Shown here piece by piece: positions 20,189 through 33,160 of a stretch of DNA of 64,000 nucleotides. The notes under the pieces are model-generated. The model was given only the letters and a program-made list of their open reading frames with translations, ran no database searches and was not told where the DNA came from. Position 1 is the first letter of the stretch; every line of letters starts with the position of its first letter. The position numbers and the translations under genes are program-made. Source of the DNA: Cyclospora cayetanensis (Eukaryota; Apicomplexa; Conoidasida; Eucoccidiorida; Eimeriidae); the NCBI RefSeq assembly GCF_002999335.1, contig NW_020312752.1:358331-422330 (forward strand), given 5' to 3'.

Positions 20189-23100
20189 ATGTTCTTGTCT
20201 CCAGAAATCCTTGCGGCTCTCCTCGCGGCATATCTTGCCACCCGTTTGACGGAAAAGTTCAAGCTTCACAACAAATTTACTCACAGGTACCAACCAAACC
20301 GTTTACCCTACCTGTCACATAAAGCCTTGTCTGTAAGCGAAGCTGTGGTTTTACACGTGTGTAGGACATAATACCACACCCCAAGCATTGGCGCGCAAAG
20401 TGTTAACATTTGTCTAGAGTCCAAGCCCGCCATATATCCTCTTGCACTCTTCGTCAGCGGGCTTCCCTCTACAGTGTCACACCCTCTTGGGTGTATCCAG
20501 CGCGGCTAAAAAGAGAGGGCCCTTGCGGTTGCTGCACCGCGGAGGCAAACAGCAGCAAATTTGTTGTGCTGCCCGATGGATCCTACCGAACAAAAGCCGC
20601 TACAGAACCGCGGAAGCACAATCAGTCAGGGGGGTATTGAAGAAAACTCCGCATCACACGGACAAAACAAAGACGGAGGGCATCAATGGAGTCACATCCA
20701 TGTGTAGATAGAATGTGTATAGCGAGATACACATACATACATACATACATACATACACAGGGACGGCAATACATATACATATATATATATATGCGTGCAT
20801 GTAGAAACTCCATATCACTATCTGTTTACCGTCCTCTACGCGATGTGTGGATGTCTACGTATGCGCAGAATATGGATTGCAGTGCCCCTCAGCGGAAAAG
20901 AAGGCCCTAAAGGGTCTTACATGCAGCCCAGGCTGTCCATGGTGCAGGTGCGTTTCTGCCCACCCTTCTGCCCTTTGGATCCTGCGCGAACTCTCCTAAT
21001 CGAGCAGCCACTGTCTCTTGTATCACTAGGCGAACAATTGTGCGTTCTTGGGCCTCATGGCTCTGAGGATCGAAAGCAGTAGCCGATTCATCGCGAACCG
21101 GTATATGCATCTGGTTGGGCAGTCTGTTGGTGCGAATTGTGCATCTGCTGCTGCATCTGGCTCGCCTTCTACCCGTTACAGTTTGGAGGACAGGGTCTCT
21201 TCAGGACTGTGGAGGGCACAGCGGCGCTGCAAGAAGTCGCAAGGGCCCTTTGCCTGCTGTGCCTGAATCTCTTCGCCTTCTGCATGCTCGCTCTCTGGAA
21301 AGAGGGGCACCCAGACCCCCTACCAGCAACCCTCGTTTGCATGGTCTCTGCAGCGAGACTCTGGTACGGAACTTTTGAGCCAGTCGAAGCGTCCAGTGAA
21401 GCTACCTTTCTTCCCTTCTTGATCCTTCCGGCTCTGCCTAAAGCTGCGCGTCGCCTAACAGGTCTCTTAGCTCCTATTTCCTGCTAGTGCTTCTGGATTT
21501 GGAGACTGCCCACCCTCCCCATTAAAGAGCTGTCTACACCTCGGCTTTTGAATTTCGCTGTCACGGCGTATCGCCATCTTTGCGCGCTACCCCCTGTGAT
21601 CTGCTTCGTCCGCTAGGATTCTACAGCTGAAGTTGCTACGAACCAATTTGGTGTACAGACACCAGGCGTTTCAGCGACTGCTGCCCCTGTGGGATCCTGA
21701 ACCCCCCCTGCATTGAGCGTGCTGCTTCTTCTGATCTCCCTGCTCTGTGCGCATCCGCAAGGGCAAAAGTGCTGTGCGCGACGGTCTGCGGCTAGCCTCT
21801 TGCTCTATTCGAAACGTTTCCGCCACGGGAACGCCATGAGGGCAGGAGACAGTGGCCTCCTTAGCCTAAGCGGCCTCTTCGATGCGTGAATGCCATGCTG
21901 CATTTCTTTTTGCCAGTGGTTTGCGCAGGGTTCTGGTCATGATTGCCGGCGTTGGGGCAGTATTCTGTTTGGAAGATTTGGCGCTCCACAAGCAACTGGG
22001 GGTCTCCTTCCTAACAGACCGTACGCCACTCACTTTTATGTCTCCCTTCCTTTGTATCGCCTTCGCTTTGTGCGTGCACCCCTCCTGCTCGCTTTGCCTC
22101 CCATATAGCCGCGTTTTCGTTTGTCGCATGTGCTTTTGGAAGTGTTCCCCTGTGGACGATGGGGGGAGGGGGGGAGCACAGGTTGAGAGCAGGCGGCAGA
22201 GGCAAGCGACACTCTGCAAAAGGGTCTTCATGGTCAGCACCCATCTGTGTGGCTCCAAGGTGCACATCCGTGGCTGTACGAATTCGCGTGCCGGACGACA
22301 GGTAGTAGGAACCGGCTCAAGGGCATCGATCGCCTGGCTGTAGCACACACAAGGGGGCGCATGTGTCTCTAGAACTGCCGCCATCATGTCTGTCTGGTCC
22401 TGTATCCAGATTTGGAGGGCGTTGTTAGACAATGGGCAGAGGAACTGGAGCCTTTGGGTGTACAGTAAGTCTTGGCGCGCGAGCACGCAGACTTAGGGGA
22501 ATTTCAGTGTTGGTCTAGAATGGCAGAGCACGCGAGCGTCCTGCGGGCGGCCTAGAGAATACAATATGACCAACGGAGGAGGCGGAAGTATTTTGTGCTG
22601 CTGTTCCCCGTCTCGCTGGTCGCTGTCGGCTGGCTCACTGCCAATGCGAGTTGTGTGTGTCTTCTGAAGGGTTGTTCGTACGAGCATTTTGCACCCCACC
22701 TAGCGAGAACAAGCCTGTCGCTGAGATGGTGGCACTCTGTGCGGATACGCAGGGTTCCCAGCGCAAGGGTCCTCTCGTTCATCGTCTGTGGGTGTTGTTG
22801 CTTTTTTCTGCTCCTTTGGGGTGCCGCCTCCGCTGCAACAATCGAAGAGATTGAAGGCATCAAAGAGACGCTTAGGCGGCCATCCGTTAGTCGAACTCTA
22901 TCCCTGAAGCCTTACGCGGCAAGGGAGCCCTCTTCCTATGCTTGTCGTGCTGCCGCGGAGCAGCAGCGGGTGCCCTGCATGCACGTGCCCGGTGGCTTTT
23001 TGGAGGCCTTCCTTTTTCCAGGAAAGGACCTAAGAGGGCGAGGCACAGTGCCTTCTGTTCTTCGTTTGCTCGTATCCAAAGTTGACTGGCTGTGCACCCC

Positions 23101-25721
23101 ATGGCAATGCTAGTGCTCTCGATGAAGTGCCTGCCCTTTGACCGATCGTTGGGTCGGTCGCTATGTACATGTATATATGTATATCTGCATGTATGTGTAT
23201 TATGTATCCGCACATACAAATATCCTTCCTCCTGCAGTTTTTGAGGCGCTTGGCGTAACTTGTCTGGTGTGTTGGTGATGCAGAACTTTTATCATTCACG
23301 CCTGTGGAAAGCTCTGGAGGGGGCCGCGCCGGAGCTGGCAACCGATGCCGCTTCCTCAGTTCTCTGGACTGTGGCTCTGCTTCTGTTGCTGCCCCCCATC
23401 TTCTCCCTCGCTTCCCTGTCCGTCTTGCGAACCTTTTCGAAAGGGTCTAAGATCGCAGTCGCCTGGATTCAGGAGGCATGCAAACAGTGCATGAGCAAGC
23501 CAGAAAAGCATGCAGCGAACACGATAAATATTCGCGTCCTTGTTGCTGCCTTTCCACGCTTCCAGAAGGCATGCCAGGTGGCAGCCAGATGTACCGCGTG
23601 CACTCGGCTGCCAGCAAGTTGCCTCTTGTTTTCTTCCCTTTTGGCTGCCATTCTTCAGGGTGATTGACGAAGAGTTTCTTTGGTGGGCTCGCGCAGCAAT
23701 GGCCGCTATGGCGCTGCTGCTCCGCATCCTCGCTGCAAAGGAGCTGGTTCAGGTGAGACCAGAAGGAATGCGATGGGCAGCGCGTTTTCGATTTTTGCAT
23801 GTCATAACGAGCTTCACAGAAGAATGCGTTTTGCTATTTCCCTCAAAGTGCGTAGCGTGTCATCTGCGAGTCGGAAGCAGCGTGGAGGCACGCGGCCTCA
23901 ATTATGCATTACGTTTAAGCGTTTTGTCGCCTGCAACGAGTCGTGAGGGCATCCACTCCATCATTTAGCCTCGTGCCTTGAAACGTCTGCTCTAGTCACA
24001 TTTCGATTGGATGAAATGGAAGTTCTGCTATTCGTACTTGCAAGCCTGCGTGCGTCTTCCTCAGGCGTCGTTGTTGCGCCAAAGTGGAGAGCTCGCAGAA
24101 CTTACAGGTCCTGAAGCTCCGCCGATCAGAACTGAGCAGCAGAAGCAACAGCTCTACAAGGCAATGAAATGCGTGAGACCCTTTTTTTTACATGGAGGAC
24201 GCAATACAGAGAAGCATATATGCTAGAGGCGAAAGGCCGCTGTCTTACAGAGCGTTAGACGGGCTGCAGGGAGGGAGGGATGAGAGGCCCACCACAGACA
24301 CATGTGCTTGTTTAAATTTGCGTTTGAGACGCTCATGAGGCTGTCTGCCTGGCACATCAGACCTATCCTTTTGACGCTCTTTCCATTCGAACTCTGTCTT
24401 CGTACCCTTGTAAGTAGGCTTTGGTCTTGTGGCTGCCACAACGTTGCCCGCTATGCAGTTGTGCCCTCCTTCTCTTACCCTCAGGTGTCTCTGGCGAATC
24501 GATCGACAACGATACGGATGGCAGAAGCCGCGTTGTCGCCTGTGCTGATGTTACTTCTGCTTGCAGCATTTGTCTTGATGAGCTGCACAGGCGGTGCGCC
24601 AAGCAGACGCTAAGGGACTGTGAGTGTCTCGGGTTAGGGGCCCCCATGCTTACGCATGCCACTCTCAGGGTGTTTTGCATTGCGCCGTGCAGAGTACGTT
24701 CCGCCGCGTCGTCCATACTTCCTGGATCGCCTGGAAAGTGACGGTGGGGTGGCGGAGAGTGCTGCCGCTAAGTCCGAAGCGCTGAGCAACACGGCGCTGC
24801 TGTGCAGCGACAACTGGGCGTCCTCCGCAGTCTCTTCCGCCTGCCCTGATTGTTGCCTTACACCGTCTGCGATAACGGCGGGTACGCACATAAGAGCTAG
24901 AAGGGGCTCAAGAAGGCGGGCTAAATGTAGGGGGACGTGCGGAGAGGGCGCCAAGATCCTCTGTACCTCGGTATTTTCCGTTTGTGTGCAGTCCTTTGTC
25001 CGTCGCCCGTCCAAGAGCTGGTGCGCCTTTCGGAGGGCACTGTGAGGGCCCATCTTAATCTTCACGCTTCTGATGCTTCCCCGCCAGCGTCTGCTTTGAC
25101 TCTGAGTTCCTCGTATTCTGCATTTCGGTTTCTATTCGCTTTGGTTGCTGGCTCCGAGCAGCAGCGACGGCGGGCGCTGGCCGCTTTCAGCACGCTGAAG
25201 CAGGCGGAAGTCGTTGGTTGGTGCGTTCTTAGAGGAGCCGTCGATCCTGGCTTGGCAGGCAAACGGGAAGCATAAGCAGGTAGCTAGAGGAAGGGGAGGT
25301 GGTGCCTCAATAGAGGGATACAGGGTGATGCATGGCTGGTTTCTGCAGAATGCTAAGATTTATTCCGAGCTTGTGTTTCTTCTCCTGCCTCCACTGTGCT
25401 GCGTGGACGCGCGCCCTCAGGTTTCGTTACTCTTTTGCAGCTTCTCCCTTCCTGAGTGCCCGAGTCCTCTTGTTTCTGCAAGGAACTTTCTTCGTGTCAT
25501 TCTTGGCTATGGCGTTTGTATCGTCCGTCCTAGAGGCTTTCGCAGCTCTCCGCAGCAGGTGCGCAGGGCTGCTGTTGCCCATGCCTCCCATAAAGACTGC
25601 TTCCCATGGTATCCCTTCGCCCCCATTGCTATTTGCAGCACGGTTGCGCATGCGGTGTGTGTGGGCTGCAGAAGGCAGGGTCCTTCGGTCTTTTCTGTGT
25701 GGGGTCCAGAGGTCCCTGTAG
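20189..25721 (+). CDS. Multi-exon polytopic membrane protein, unidentified
   Basis: Exon 1 (20189-20286, phase 2) begins MFLSPEILAALLAAYLATRL. Candidate next exons are at about 20878-20948 (IWIAVPLSGKEGPKGSYMQ), 21176-21370 (FGGQGLFRTVEGTAALQEVA, then LCLLCLNLFAFCMLALW), 21900-22010 (VLVMIAGVGAVFCLEDLAL), 22600-23070 (FIVCGCCCFFLLLWGAASAA), 23284-23530 (SSVLWTVALLLLLPPIFSLA), 23661-23752 (WWARAAMAAMALLLRILAAK), 24065-24170 (ASLLRQSGELAELTGPEAPP), 24486-24591 (ALSPVLMLLLLAAFVLMSC), 24668-24880, 24993-25230 and 25421-25560 (RVLLFLQGTFFVSFLAMAFV). At least seven hydrophobic helices are separated by short charged loops. Several junctions have clean GT/AG signals in matching phase; others are provisional. 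I do not recognise the family. Neighbours give no hint. It may be more than one gene. Confidence 0.5.
20731..20793. repeat. ACAT and AT microsatellites in the first intron
   Basis: An (ACAT)n run at about 20731-20757, then an AT dinucleotide run at about 20770-20793. Both fall in the inferred first intron of the polytopic membrane protein. Confidence 0.9.
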
Positions 25722-26540
25722 CAAAGCTGAAGTAGGCAAGGCCTCAGCGAGCTAGGGTGTAGAAGGCTTAGAAACACTGGTAGCGCCTCGGGCTTCGTAA
25801 TAAGCGACTTCAAAAAGTGCAAGCGCGAGAGGCAACAGCAGGTGCCTCGCTGGTTTCGTAGTCGAATGTGCCCGCGTCTAGGCGCTTTCCTGGATTTAGA
25901 GCCATCGAGGGAGAGACACAGGGAGACAAAGACTCCTTCTACATTTGCTTCCCTCTGTTTCACTGTAGTCTTAAGAGTTCACCATACACCTACATATCTC
26001 CACAAAAGCGGCTCCATTGACACAATCGCACAGCCCCGGCAACTGTAAAAGAAGAAATGGAAGAAAGACTCAATGGAATACGCGGAAAGCATTATTATTC
26101 GGCGGCCTTTCGTTTTCCCGTTTCTACGGCAAGCGTCATTTGGTTTGCAAAAGGATTTTCAGAAAACAGCGCACTAGAGAGCTTTTTTCTGTGGTCTTGC
26201 TGCACTGTGTAGGTGGGCAGGCCGACGTGCTTCCCTTCCCTATATATCAAAAGCCAGCTCAGTTACTCCACCTTATAGCATGCGTCTTCTCATGCCTCCA
26301 GGAGCTGAGCGCGTCATGAAACAAACATGGCAGCTGCTACGTTTCTTCCTAGTCCCCCCTTATGAATTCTAAACAAAAGAAACAAACACACGCCACGAAT
26401 CTGAGGCCATACCGCTCTCGGCCACACGGAGGCACCGTAGGGATTCCCCCACCTCCTTATGGCTTTTAGCTTGTGATTCACTATTCGTTCGCCTCCTGCC
26501 ATGGACTCTTCCACGGTGTCTTGAGACAGTGGTGACGAAG

Positions 26541-26885
26541 ATGAGCGGGAGAAGAGGGGCAGCTGCGTTTGCCGCCGGCCTCGTTGAGCCTCGTGGAAGT
26601 CTGCAGGAGACGGGAGTCTTGTTTTTGTTGTCAGCCGTTTTGGTGACTTGTTTCTTCCGCTATTCGCCAATCAGCAGTCGAATTCCGAGATCTTCAGCAG
26701 CCTATCGAGGTCCGCGCATCGAAACGACTGCAGCGGAGGCAACAGAAAGACAAGGCCAGCCGGCAACCTCGCCATCCAGGGGACATTTCTTGAACCCAGT
26801 GCAGAACCGTCGGGAGGGGATCACAGTGTGGGAAGAGGAATTTGATTTCAGAGCTTTTACATCCGCAAAGTCAAAGCGAACGTGA
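26541..26885 (+). CDS. Small single-pass membrane protein, unidentified
   Basis: A single-exon frame of 114 residues starting at an ATG in good context (GAAGATGAGC). Residues about 20-37 (ETGVLFLLSAVLVTCFF) form one transmembrane helix, followed by a Ser/Arg-rich region and a C-terminus with GITVWEEEFDFRAFTS. The short N-terminus before the helix and the basic residues after it would suit a small organelle or ER protein. I know of no matching family; a shadow frame cannot be excluded, but the amino-acid usage is good throughout. Confidence 0.5.
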   Translation: MSGRRGAAAFAAGLVEPRGSLQETGVLFLLSAVLVTCFFRYSPISSRIPRSSAAYRGPRIETTAAEATERQGQPATSPSRGHFLNPVQNRREGITVWEEEFDFRAFTSAKSKRT

Positions 26886-27026
26886 TACGGCAGATCATGC
26901 GCACCGGGTAGTTCCTGCAGACCTCCCCTAAGAAGAACTCCATGGCAGCATGGGATTTCGCGTTGGCTACGAAGAAGAACGTAAAGGCACAGAAAAAGAG
27001 AGCTTGGGATATCTAGCTGCTGTCCC

Positions 27027-30000
27027 TTAGGCGGTTCTTCTTAGGTTCGCGCTGTGTTGTGCATCGCGCTTTCCGCTAAATACACCCCTGGGCTTCGCAG
27101 AATCGCCGGAGCCCACAAGCTGCTCTGAGTGCTCAAGGGTATCCAGCAGATTCTTGCATTTTGGCCCACCCGATGACAGAAGGCGAAACCCTTTAGAGGG
27201 AAGCCGAGGGACCAGCGAAATCTCGGGTGAGTCAAAGAGTGCACATAAGGTTGCGCGCAACGCCTGCGGAAGATGCGGGACAGACACCACGAGCACGAGG
27301 AGTCGAATAAAGAATACAGAACCCGAAAGCAGGAAAAGAGAAATAAGCGATGAAAAAGACGGCACGTTAGCGTGACATCGACAGGACAGGGGGGCATATA
27401 GCGCAATATGTAGACATTAAACATGAGAAAGAAATTCGTGGGCTGTGCACAGCGCCAGAGTCCCTCCTTCCATTCCCATTCATTCTTCTGCATTGGGCCT
27501 ACATCGGTACACTCCACAAATTTCGTCACCCAAAACCCCGCTGAAAGGGAGAATCAAAGGACAGAAGTGTGGTGAGACGCGTAAACTGACCTTAATCTCC
27601 TTTTCCGTGATCTCCACTTCCCAGTTTCGTTCTCGCCGCTCGTCTGAACGGAGGATCAGCAGCCGCAGCACCTTGTCGCCTTCTCGCTGATGGATCGATG
27701 CAATTGAAGCCTGCGTACATCGAACTCAGAGACGCACCAGAGTCCTCTCAAGCCCAGGGAGAATTGGTAGCTCCCGGATGGTTTGTTGAAAAACATCTGC
27801 GTGGCAGCTCGTCACTGACGAGGTACGAAGGAAGACGTCCATCGCGCTCCAACGCGCAATCCTTCTCGAGAAGGCAGTGCGCAGGCTTCGGGGTTGTTGC
27901 TGCACGCACAGAGTCGAAGGTACTGAAAGGAGAGGATTCACTTCGTTTACGCCTAACCGCTGTTGCCTCATTGTGCATGGAGCGATACAGTAGAGAGCAG
28001 ACGATGAGAGAGGAATGCAGGTAATCATTACAGAAATCTGCACACCCAGACACCCAGTAGAACTTGAAAAACGGAGCACTGTACAAGAAATTCGGTTCCT
28101 CTCTTGAAGAAACTTGCTGTCTTCATGATCGTGCATGCGGTTTAACCGCAATATTTCTTTATCTTGAAACACACAGCGGTTTTGACTGACATTCCAAAAC
28201 TCCCAGAAACATCAAAACTGGGGGACTCTCGGCGCAAGCGGCGTCCGAAAGCACCTGCAAAACGCCACATTCGGCCGTACGTCCAAAGCCGTAAATCCCA
28301 AGTAACTTGTAGCAAGCAACCTGCATTCTTTCTCCCCTTGTCTGCCCTCTCCTAAAAGCGCACCCTAAAACTTCACTTTGTCACTATACCAGCGGCAACC
28401 TACTTGCTTGAGCCAGAGCTCTAGCCTTTGTCGTCGTTGCTCGTGGAAGAGGTAATTTCGCTTGCTGCTCATCAGTCGACCCGGCAGAGGCGACAATTCG
28501 ACACATAGGGATTGCTGTAACTGCTGGCGTAAATCGATAAATTCGCTGAGAAGGCAAACCCAACACCCCGATACGCTTGCGAGCCGCTAACCAGAAGCTC
28601 AACCACAAGGAAAATGAACTAGTTCTAAGCAAGGCCGACCTTTAGAGAGTATGTGTCATACATACAGATGCACATCCTCTGCGTTTGGATGCCTTGCCCT
28701 CCCTTTAGAGTGCCACTAGGCGCCCGGTTTCATCTCAACGCCCCTCAATCTGCCGCTCGTCCTATCGCCGGCCTTGCTCTCTCTCTTCGTTTCCCTCTAT
28801 CTATTTCTCTCCATGTGTGCGTTAATATGCCTGTGTGCTTGTGTTTTCCCGGTAGTATAGCTCCATTTTTAACCCTAATCCCCTTCCCCACCCAGCCCCG
28901 TCCCTTCCTCAGCTGTGTTCCCTTTCACCCTCATTGCAATCTTCTTTTTCCTTTTGCATTTTGCTCAGCTTTCGCTCAGTATTTGCTACTGCCTTTCCAC
29001 CCGCCTCCCGCTTTGCCTCCCTTCACTCACCTATATCGTCGTGCGGCGTAGAAAATTCCTTCCCTCGTAGTCGTTTTCAGATCATGAACAACAAACGGCT
29101 TTCCTCCATCGCGAAAAATTCTCAAGCGGAATATCTCTGGTCCAGCGCATATGCCCATCGCAACATCTGAGAAAGCGTCTCAAGGGGCACACCAGACAAA
29201 CAGACGCAATCTGAAACACTGGTCGTGCCGGTGACCACCTGTTCGCCAGGCTTGAGGGACAGTCACAGCGGCGTAGGTTGAAAGAACTCTTCGCGCCACA
29301 GAAACAGCAGCGATGGCAGGACTTGTGCCAAGCAGCAAGAGGCACTAACCCTCGGAGGCATCGGTTCGGGAGGTGCCGGAAGAGTAATACCACCTTCTGC
29401 TGGATGGCTGCACCAATCGCAGCCCCGCAAAAATGTACGGAGACTTCAAGCAGCGTCGTCCGACGTAAAAGGTTAAAAGCACGAACAGCCAGCCGATCCA
29501 ACTAAAGAAGGCAGAGACGCGAGGGAAAGCAGCGAAGGCCTCGCCTTCTTGCCAGTTCACAGAGAGAAAAGACCGTTTTTGTGATGCAGTCGTCGAAGAA
29601 GGGGCTAACCTGGCAGATTGATGTGAAAGGCAAAGGAACTCCATCACCGGGGAATCTTTTATATGGCGCAGAGGAAGATGCCCGCGAAGAGGAAGAAGAA
29701 GCGGCCTGGACGTGGCCATGCGGCTCGCCCTTTGCCGCCCTCTGCGGAAGACGCTGGAGCTCATTTAGACGGAAGAGGCGTTCGCCAGCAAGGGCCCCCC
29801 TGAGATGCTCGGGGATGTCCAAAAACACCAGCAGCGCGGAAATCCAAAAGGCTGGCTCAGCAACAACTCCCTGAAGGGGAACCCAAAGCAAGAGATAACA
29901 AAGGCCCCCATGGCGGCGACAGGAAGAATGCCGCATGCGAAGAATTTCAGCGCGGCAGTTGAACCCTGAGAGAGGCGCCAGAGGAGCTGCCTAACGGCAA

Positions 30001-31865
30001 CACACACAAGGTTTTAGGAGTTTAGGTTTAGGTTGGCGGGGGTTTATGGCTCGTTACTTTGAGGAAGGATTCTAGGCCTCTCCGTCTGCTCTCAAGGTAC
30101 TGAAGGGAGAGCTGGTGCTGCGGTGAGATCACAAAAACGCCGAATAAAAAGCAGCCCGTGCAAGGAAGGCAGCTGGTATGGAGGTATTAGGACAACGCTA
30201 TGGCCAATCCGACAAAGTGTAGACTCTAGGCACAGCGAAGATCTTTGAGGAAATGGAAGAGGGTTTAGGGTGTGGGGAGGGGGAAAGGGGGGGGCAGCGG
30301 GTTAGGCACATCTGAAAAGTGATCTCGGGGGGGCAGACGAGGAAGCGTAGCAACAACTTCAGGATAAACGGAGGCCGGTACAGCTGCCCGCAGTTTTCTG
30401 TTGAGATCGACAAATGAACGAAACCTGAGAGGGAACGCATGGATCGGGTAGACGCCGAGAGGACACCCCTAGGAGACGTCCATTGCAAAGCCGCAAGTAC
30501 AGAGAAACAAAAAAGCAACCAGCAAAGCAGGAACTAGAAAACGCCAAGCGGCAAATGGCCCGTCGACGCTTTCGCGTTTGGTCTGCCGCGTTAGAGTCTG
30601 TAGGGTGCTACCGCACGGGCGTACTGCGGATCTGCATCCACAGCTGCCTGTGTCCTTTTCCTCAGTTTGCAGTTACGAAGTTGGCACGAAGCCTGAACGA
30701 TTACAGTGCAGAGATCTTCTGCCTATCTTACCTCCTCCGGGTAACCCAAGTGAGCCCTCCAGAGCACCGGACTTGCAGCTTGTATTCCGCATGCACGAAA
30801 GGGGAGAGAGGTACCTCCGTCAGCACGACACTTTGTATAGACACCTCAAGGGGGGGAACAGAGGAGAAACCAGTGGCAGAGAGGGCAGCAGAAGAGAAAG
30901 AAGCATTCGCGAGCACTTCCTTCTCTGCGCTTATCCCTGTTGCCCCTCCTGCCTCTAGGGGTCGATTCGGTGCCGCCAGCGGAGAAAGGGCAGTTAGTGT
31001 TGTCGCCCCCGCCTCCTCGCGAGCAAACCCTGAAATAATTCGCAAGCAGAGCAACAAATATTCGAGGCGGGCACGAACTACGCAAATACGCCGGTGCCCA
31101 CGTGTGCAGGCAGAACTCGTTAGTCCAATTTGGGCGAATCAGAAGACAGCGGCCCCTTGCACTTTTTCAAGTTGTTTTATGACACATATTGCCCGGTTGC
31201 CCCCGCAGTCTGGACGTGTAGTAGAGAAAACAGATACACCTGTACACCCCTCAACTTCCGCCTGCAGCCGCACCTGCTCCCCTAGTGAGCAGCCCTTCCA
31301 ACAGGAGGGTGGCCCAGAAGGGCGGCTAGCTACTGCTGCAAAGTTTGGAGCGTGGCGAGAATCTACACAAACCTGAGGGATGTGGGCTGGGGAGGGTATA
31401 AAAGGGAAGGTGTGCAGTGCCCTGCGTCAGCAGTCGCGAGACAAAAGGCAGAAGCTCCAAAGGAAGATCGTTGGGACGCAGCAAAATAGCCGTTGCGAGG
31501 ACCATCTGAAGAGACACGCAAGATACAGCAGCAAGGAGCAGATAGAGCGAGAATAAGAGGAAGGGGAGCACGACGTAATGGAGGTGGAGGGAGCAAGCAG
31601 TTAAAACAAGTGCGGGAGTGATGCAGAACGGGCTCAACACAGTTGCTTTTTGTTTGTTTGACAACGTAAATAGGGCCCTCGTCCCATTATTCTCTCTCTA
31701 TCTGGCGCTGGTTGCGCTTGACGTTGTACCTGTGCAACCGATGTTGCACCAAAGAGGAACCCTGCAATGCTACGGAGTCTGTCTGGAAGTGCTTCCTGCC
31801 CCAAGAAATCGACGAAGGAAACACAGGTCCATTGAGGCTTAGCTGCCCCTCTGTACTGCAGAAGG
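27027..31865 (-). CDS. Tandem PX-domain protein (sorting-nexin-like)
   Basis: PX domains bind phosphoinositides and target proteins to endosomal membranes. Exons with matching phases: 31865-31730, 31505-31373, 31029-30732, 30424 to about 30290, 29965-29610, 29344-29239, 29166-29031, 28545-28404 and 28254 onward. PX1 reads EYKLQVRCSGGLTWVTRRR, then FRSFVDLNRKLRAAVP, LPRLPPRDHF, CRRHGGLCYLLLWVP and SALLVFLDIPEHL. PX2 reads FRLRIFRDGGKPFVVHDL, then YAARRYSEFIDLRQQL, ELSPLPGRLMSSKRNYLF, HEQRRQRLELWLKQ and SPPVLMFLGVLE. Both show the RR(Y/F)..F..L, PLP and RR..L..WL landmarks. The last exon may stop at 28159, or splice at 28191 to further exons 27922 onward, 27710-27591 and 27263-27027 (stop). The 5' end is unresolved. 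The Arg of RRY/F and later Lys/Arg residues are kept, so lipid binding is plausible. Confidence 0.7.
30012..30034 (+). repeat. Interstitial TTTAGG(G)-like telomeric words
   Basis: Three closely spaced TTTAGG units, with another at about 30262 (GGGTTTAGGG) and CCCTAA-type words at about 28869 and 52727. Degenerate telomere-like repeats inside chromosome arms are typical of Eimeria genomes. This one lies in an intron of the tandem-PX gene. Confidence 0.6.
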
Positions 31866-31899
31866 CTGTAAAAGACAAGCCTCAGGAGAGACTCAGCGC

Positions 31900-33160
31900 C
31901 ACCAAAATAGCAGAGGCTCCGAACGCTCAGAAGGCATTGCGGCAAAAATCTATTGAACTCCATTCGCAGAAGACAGTGTGAAGCCCCCTAATAACCACAC
32001 GCATACAGAACGCAACAGGAAACAGCAGGTAAGTTACTACCGCGGGTAATATGGAGGGGCAACAATGCGCGCCTCCATTTTGAGGCGAGGGAATGAGTTG
32101 TGACGCGTATTGATGATGACCTTTATGTAGCGAAAGCCAAAGACGCCTCCAGATGCTGTGAGTTTCGCAGAGGCGCTAGAATAGAGTGCACGGAAAAAGC
32201 TAGGCGAGGGGGCTGGCTTAGAGGCTCTCCTTTAGCTCAAACAAGGCCCTCCTTTTCGACCTAAAATATTGCCTGCACCAGGTGGGAATCCCGTCCTTTC
32301 TGCCCTCGAGCTATGGCTACCTTTGGCGCCTTACCCACAGAACGGAGCGCGTTCCCAAAGACCACACCAAGACGGGAGGCGGATGTGAAAGCCAGCACAC
32401 CAGCACCAGAAGCAAGGCCTACACAGGGCAAAGCAGCAGAGACGGGTGCAAGGCTCAGTCGACACACGGAGAGAAGTTGCTGAAGAGACATTATTGGAGC
32501 CTCAGGGTCACTTGGGTGTTGTGTGATCCTCGCAATGCCGCGCTGCCTCGGCACTCTATGAGGCCGTTCATTGCACGTCCACTCCATCCATATCTTGGGA
32601 TTCAAAATGCAGCACAGTGTACAACTTTGGTTTTGGCGCTCATAGCTGAAGGGCTGGGCCTTACTAGGTACAGGGCGGCAAGCGCTGCAGTGCAGAACTT
32701 TTTGAGTTGGAATGTAGCGGGAAGACGGGCGGGGGTGCAAGAGAGGCCCATGCGATGGATCTCAAAGTATCGCTCAGTCAAAAGAAAGAAGAAAACGGAG
32801 TAAATCGCCAGAGAAAAGCTGTGCAACAGACAGAAATGCGCAAGCGTGGTAGAAGGAACTTGAGGGAGAAGTTTCGTGTTCTGGCTTGAGAAGGTACAAG
32901 GCGATGAAGAAGGCCATAGGACGAAAAAATGTTGGGTCCAGAGACACCAAAATACAGCAAGAGCAGAGAAATCAGAAGCACATGCAAAGGCTGGCTGCTC
33001 TTCAGTGTGATGTGCATCGCTCCGTCCCCCATGCGGCTCCGAGGCCAAGAAAGAAGGGCTTGCCTCTCAGAAGCGCAAAGCGTTGGAATCGCCCCGGTGA
33101 CGCCAAACGTCTGAACACCAAAAGCATTCACAGTGCAAAGGTGGGTGCACATAAAGGAAC
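31900..33160 (-). other. Possible 5' exons of the tandem-PX gene or another minus gene
   Basis: Minus-strand frames here have coding-like stretches, notably SLQQLLSVCRLSLAPVSAAL with a glycine/alanine-rich hydrophobic continuation (about 32500-32330), FLLTERYFEIHRMG (about 32780) and MGDGAMHITLKSSQPLH followed by LLISLLLLYFGV (about 33044-32950). Phases could not be reconciled into one transcript, so they are left as candidates. The plus-strand frames in the same place look like shadows. Confidence 0.25.

Noticed and set aside
24500..24620. CSICLDEL in one frame, suggesting a RING finger
   Set aside because: That frame lacks the remaining Cys/His pattern, while the phase-compatible frame encodes a transmembrane helix consistent with the rest of the gene.
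30483..31376. 297-residue plus-strand ORF
   Set aside because: It is antisense to the exon 31029-30732 of the tandem-PX gene, which has clear domain homology and splice signals. The plus frame has no motif.
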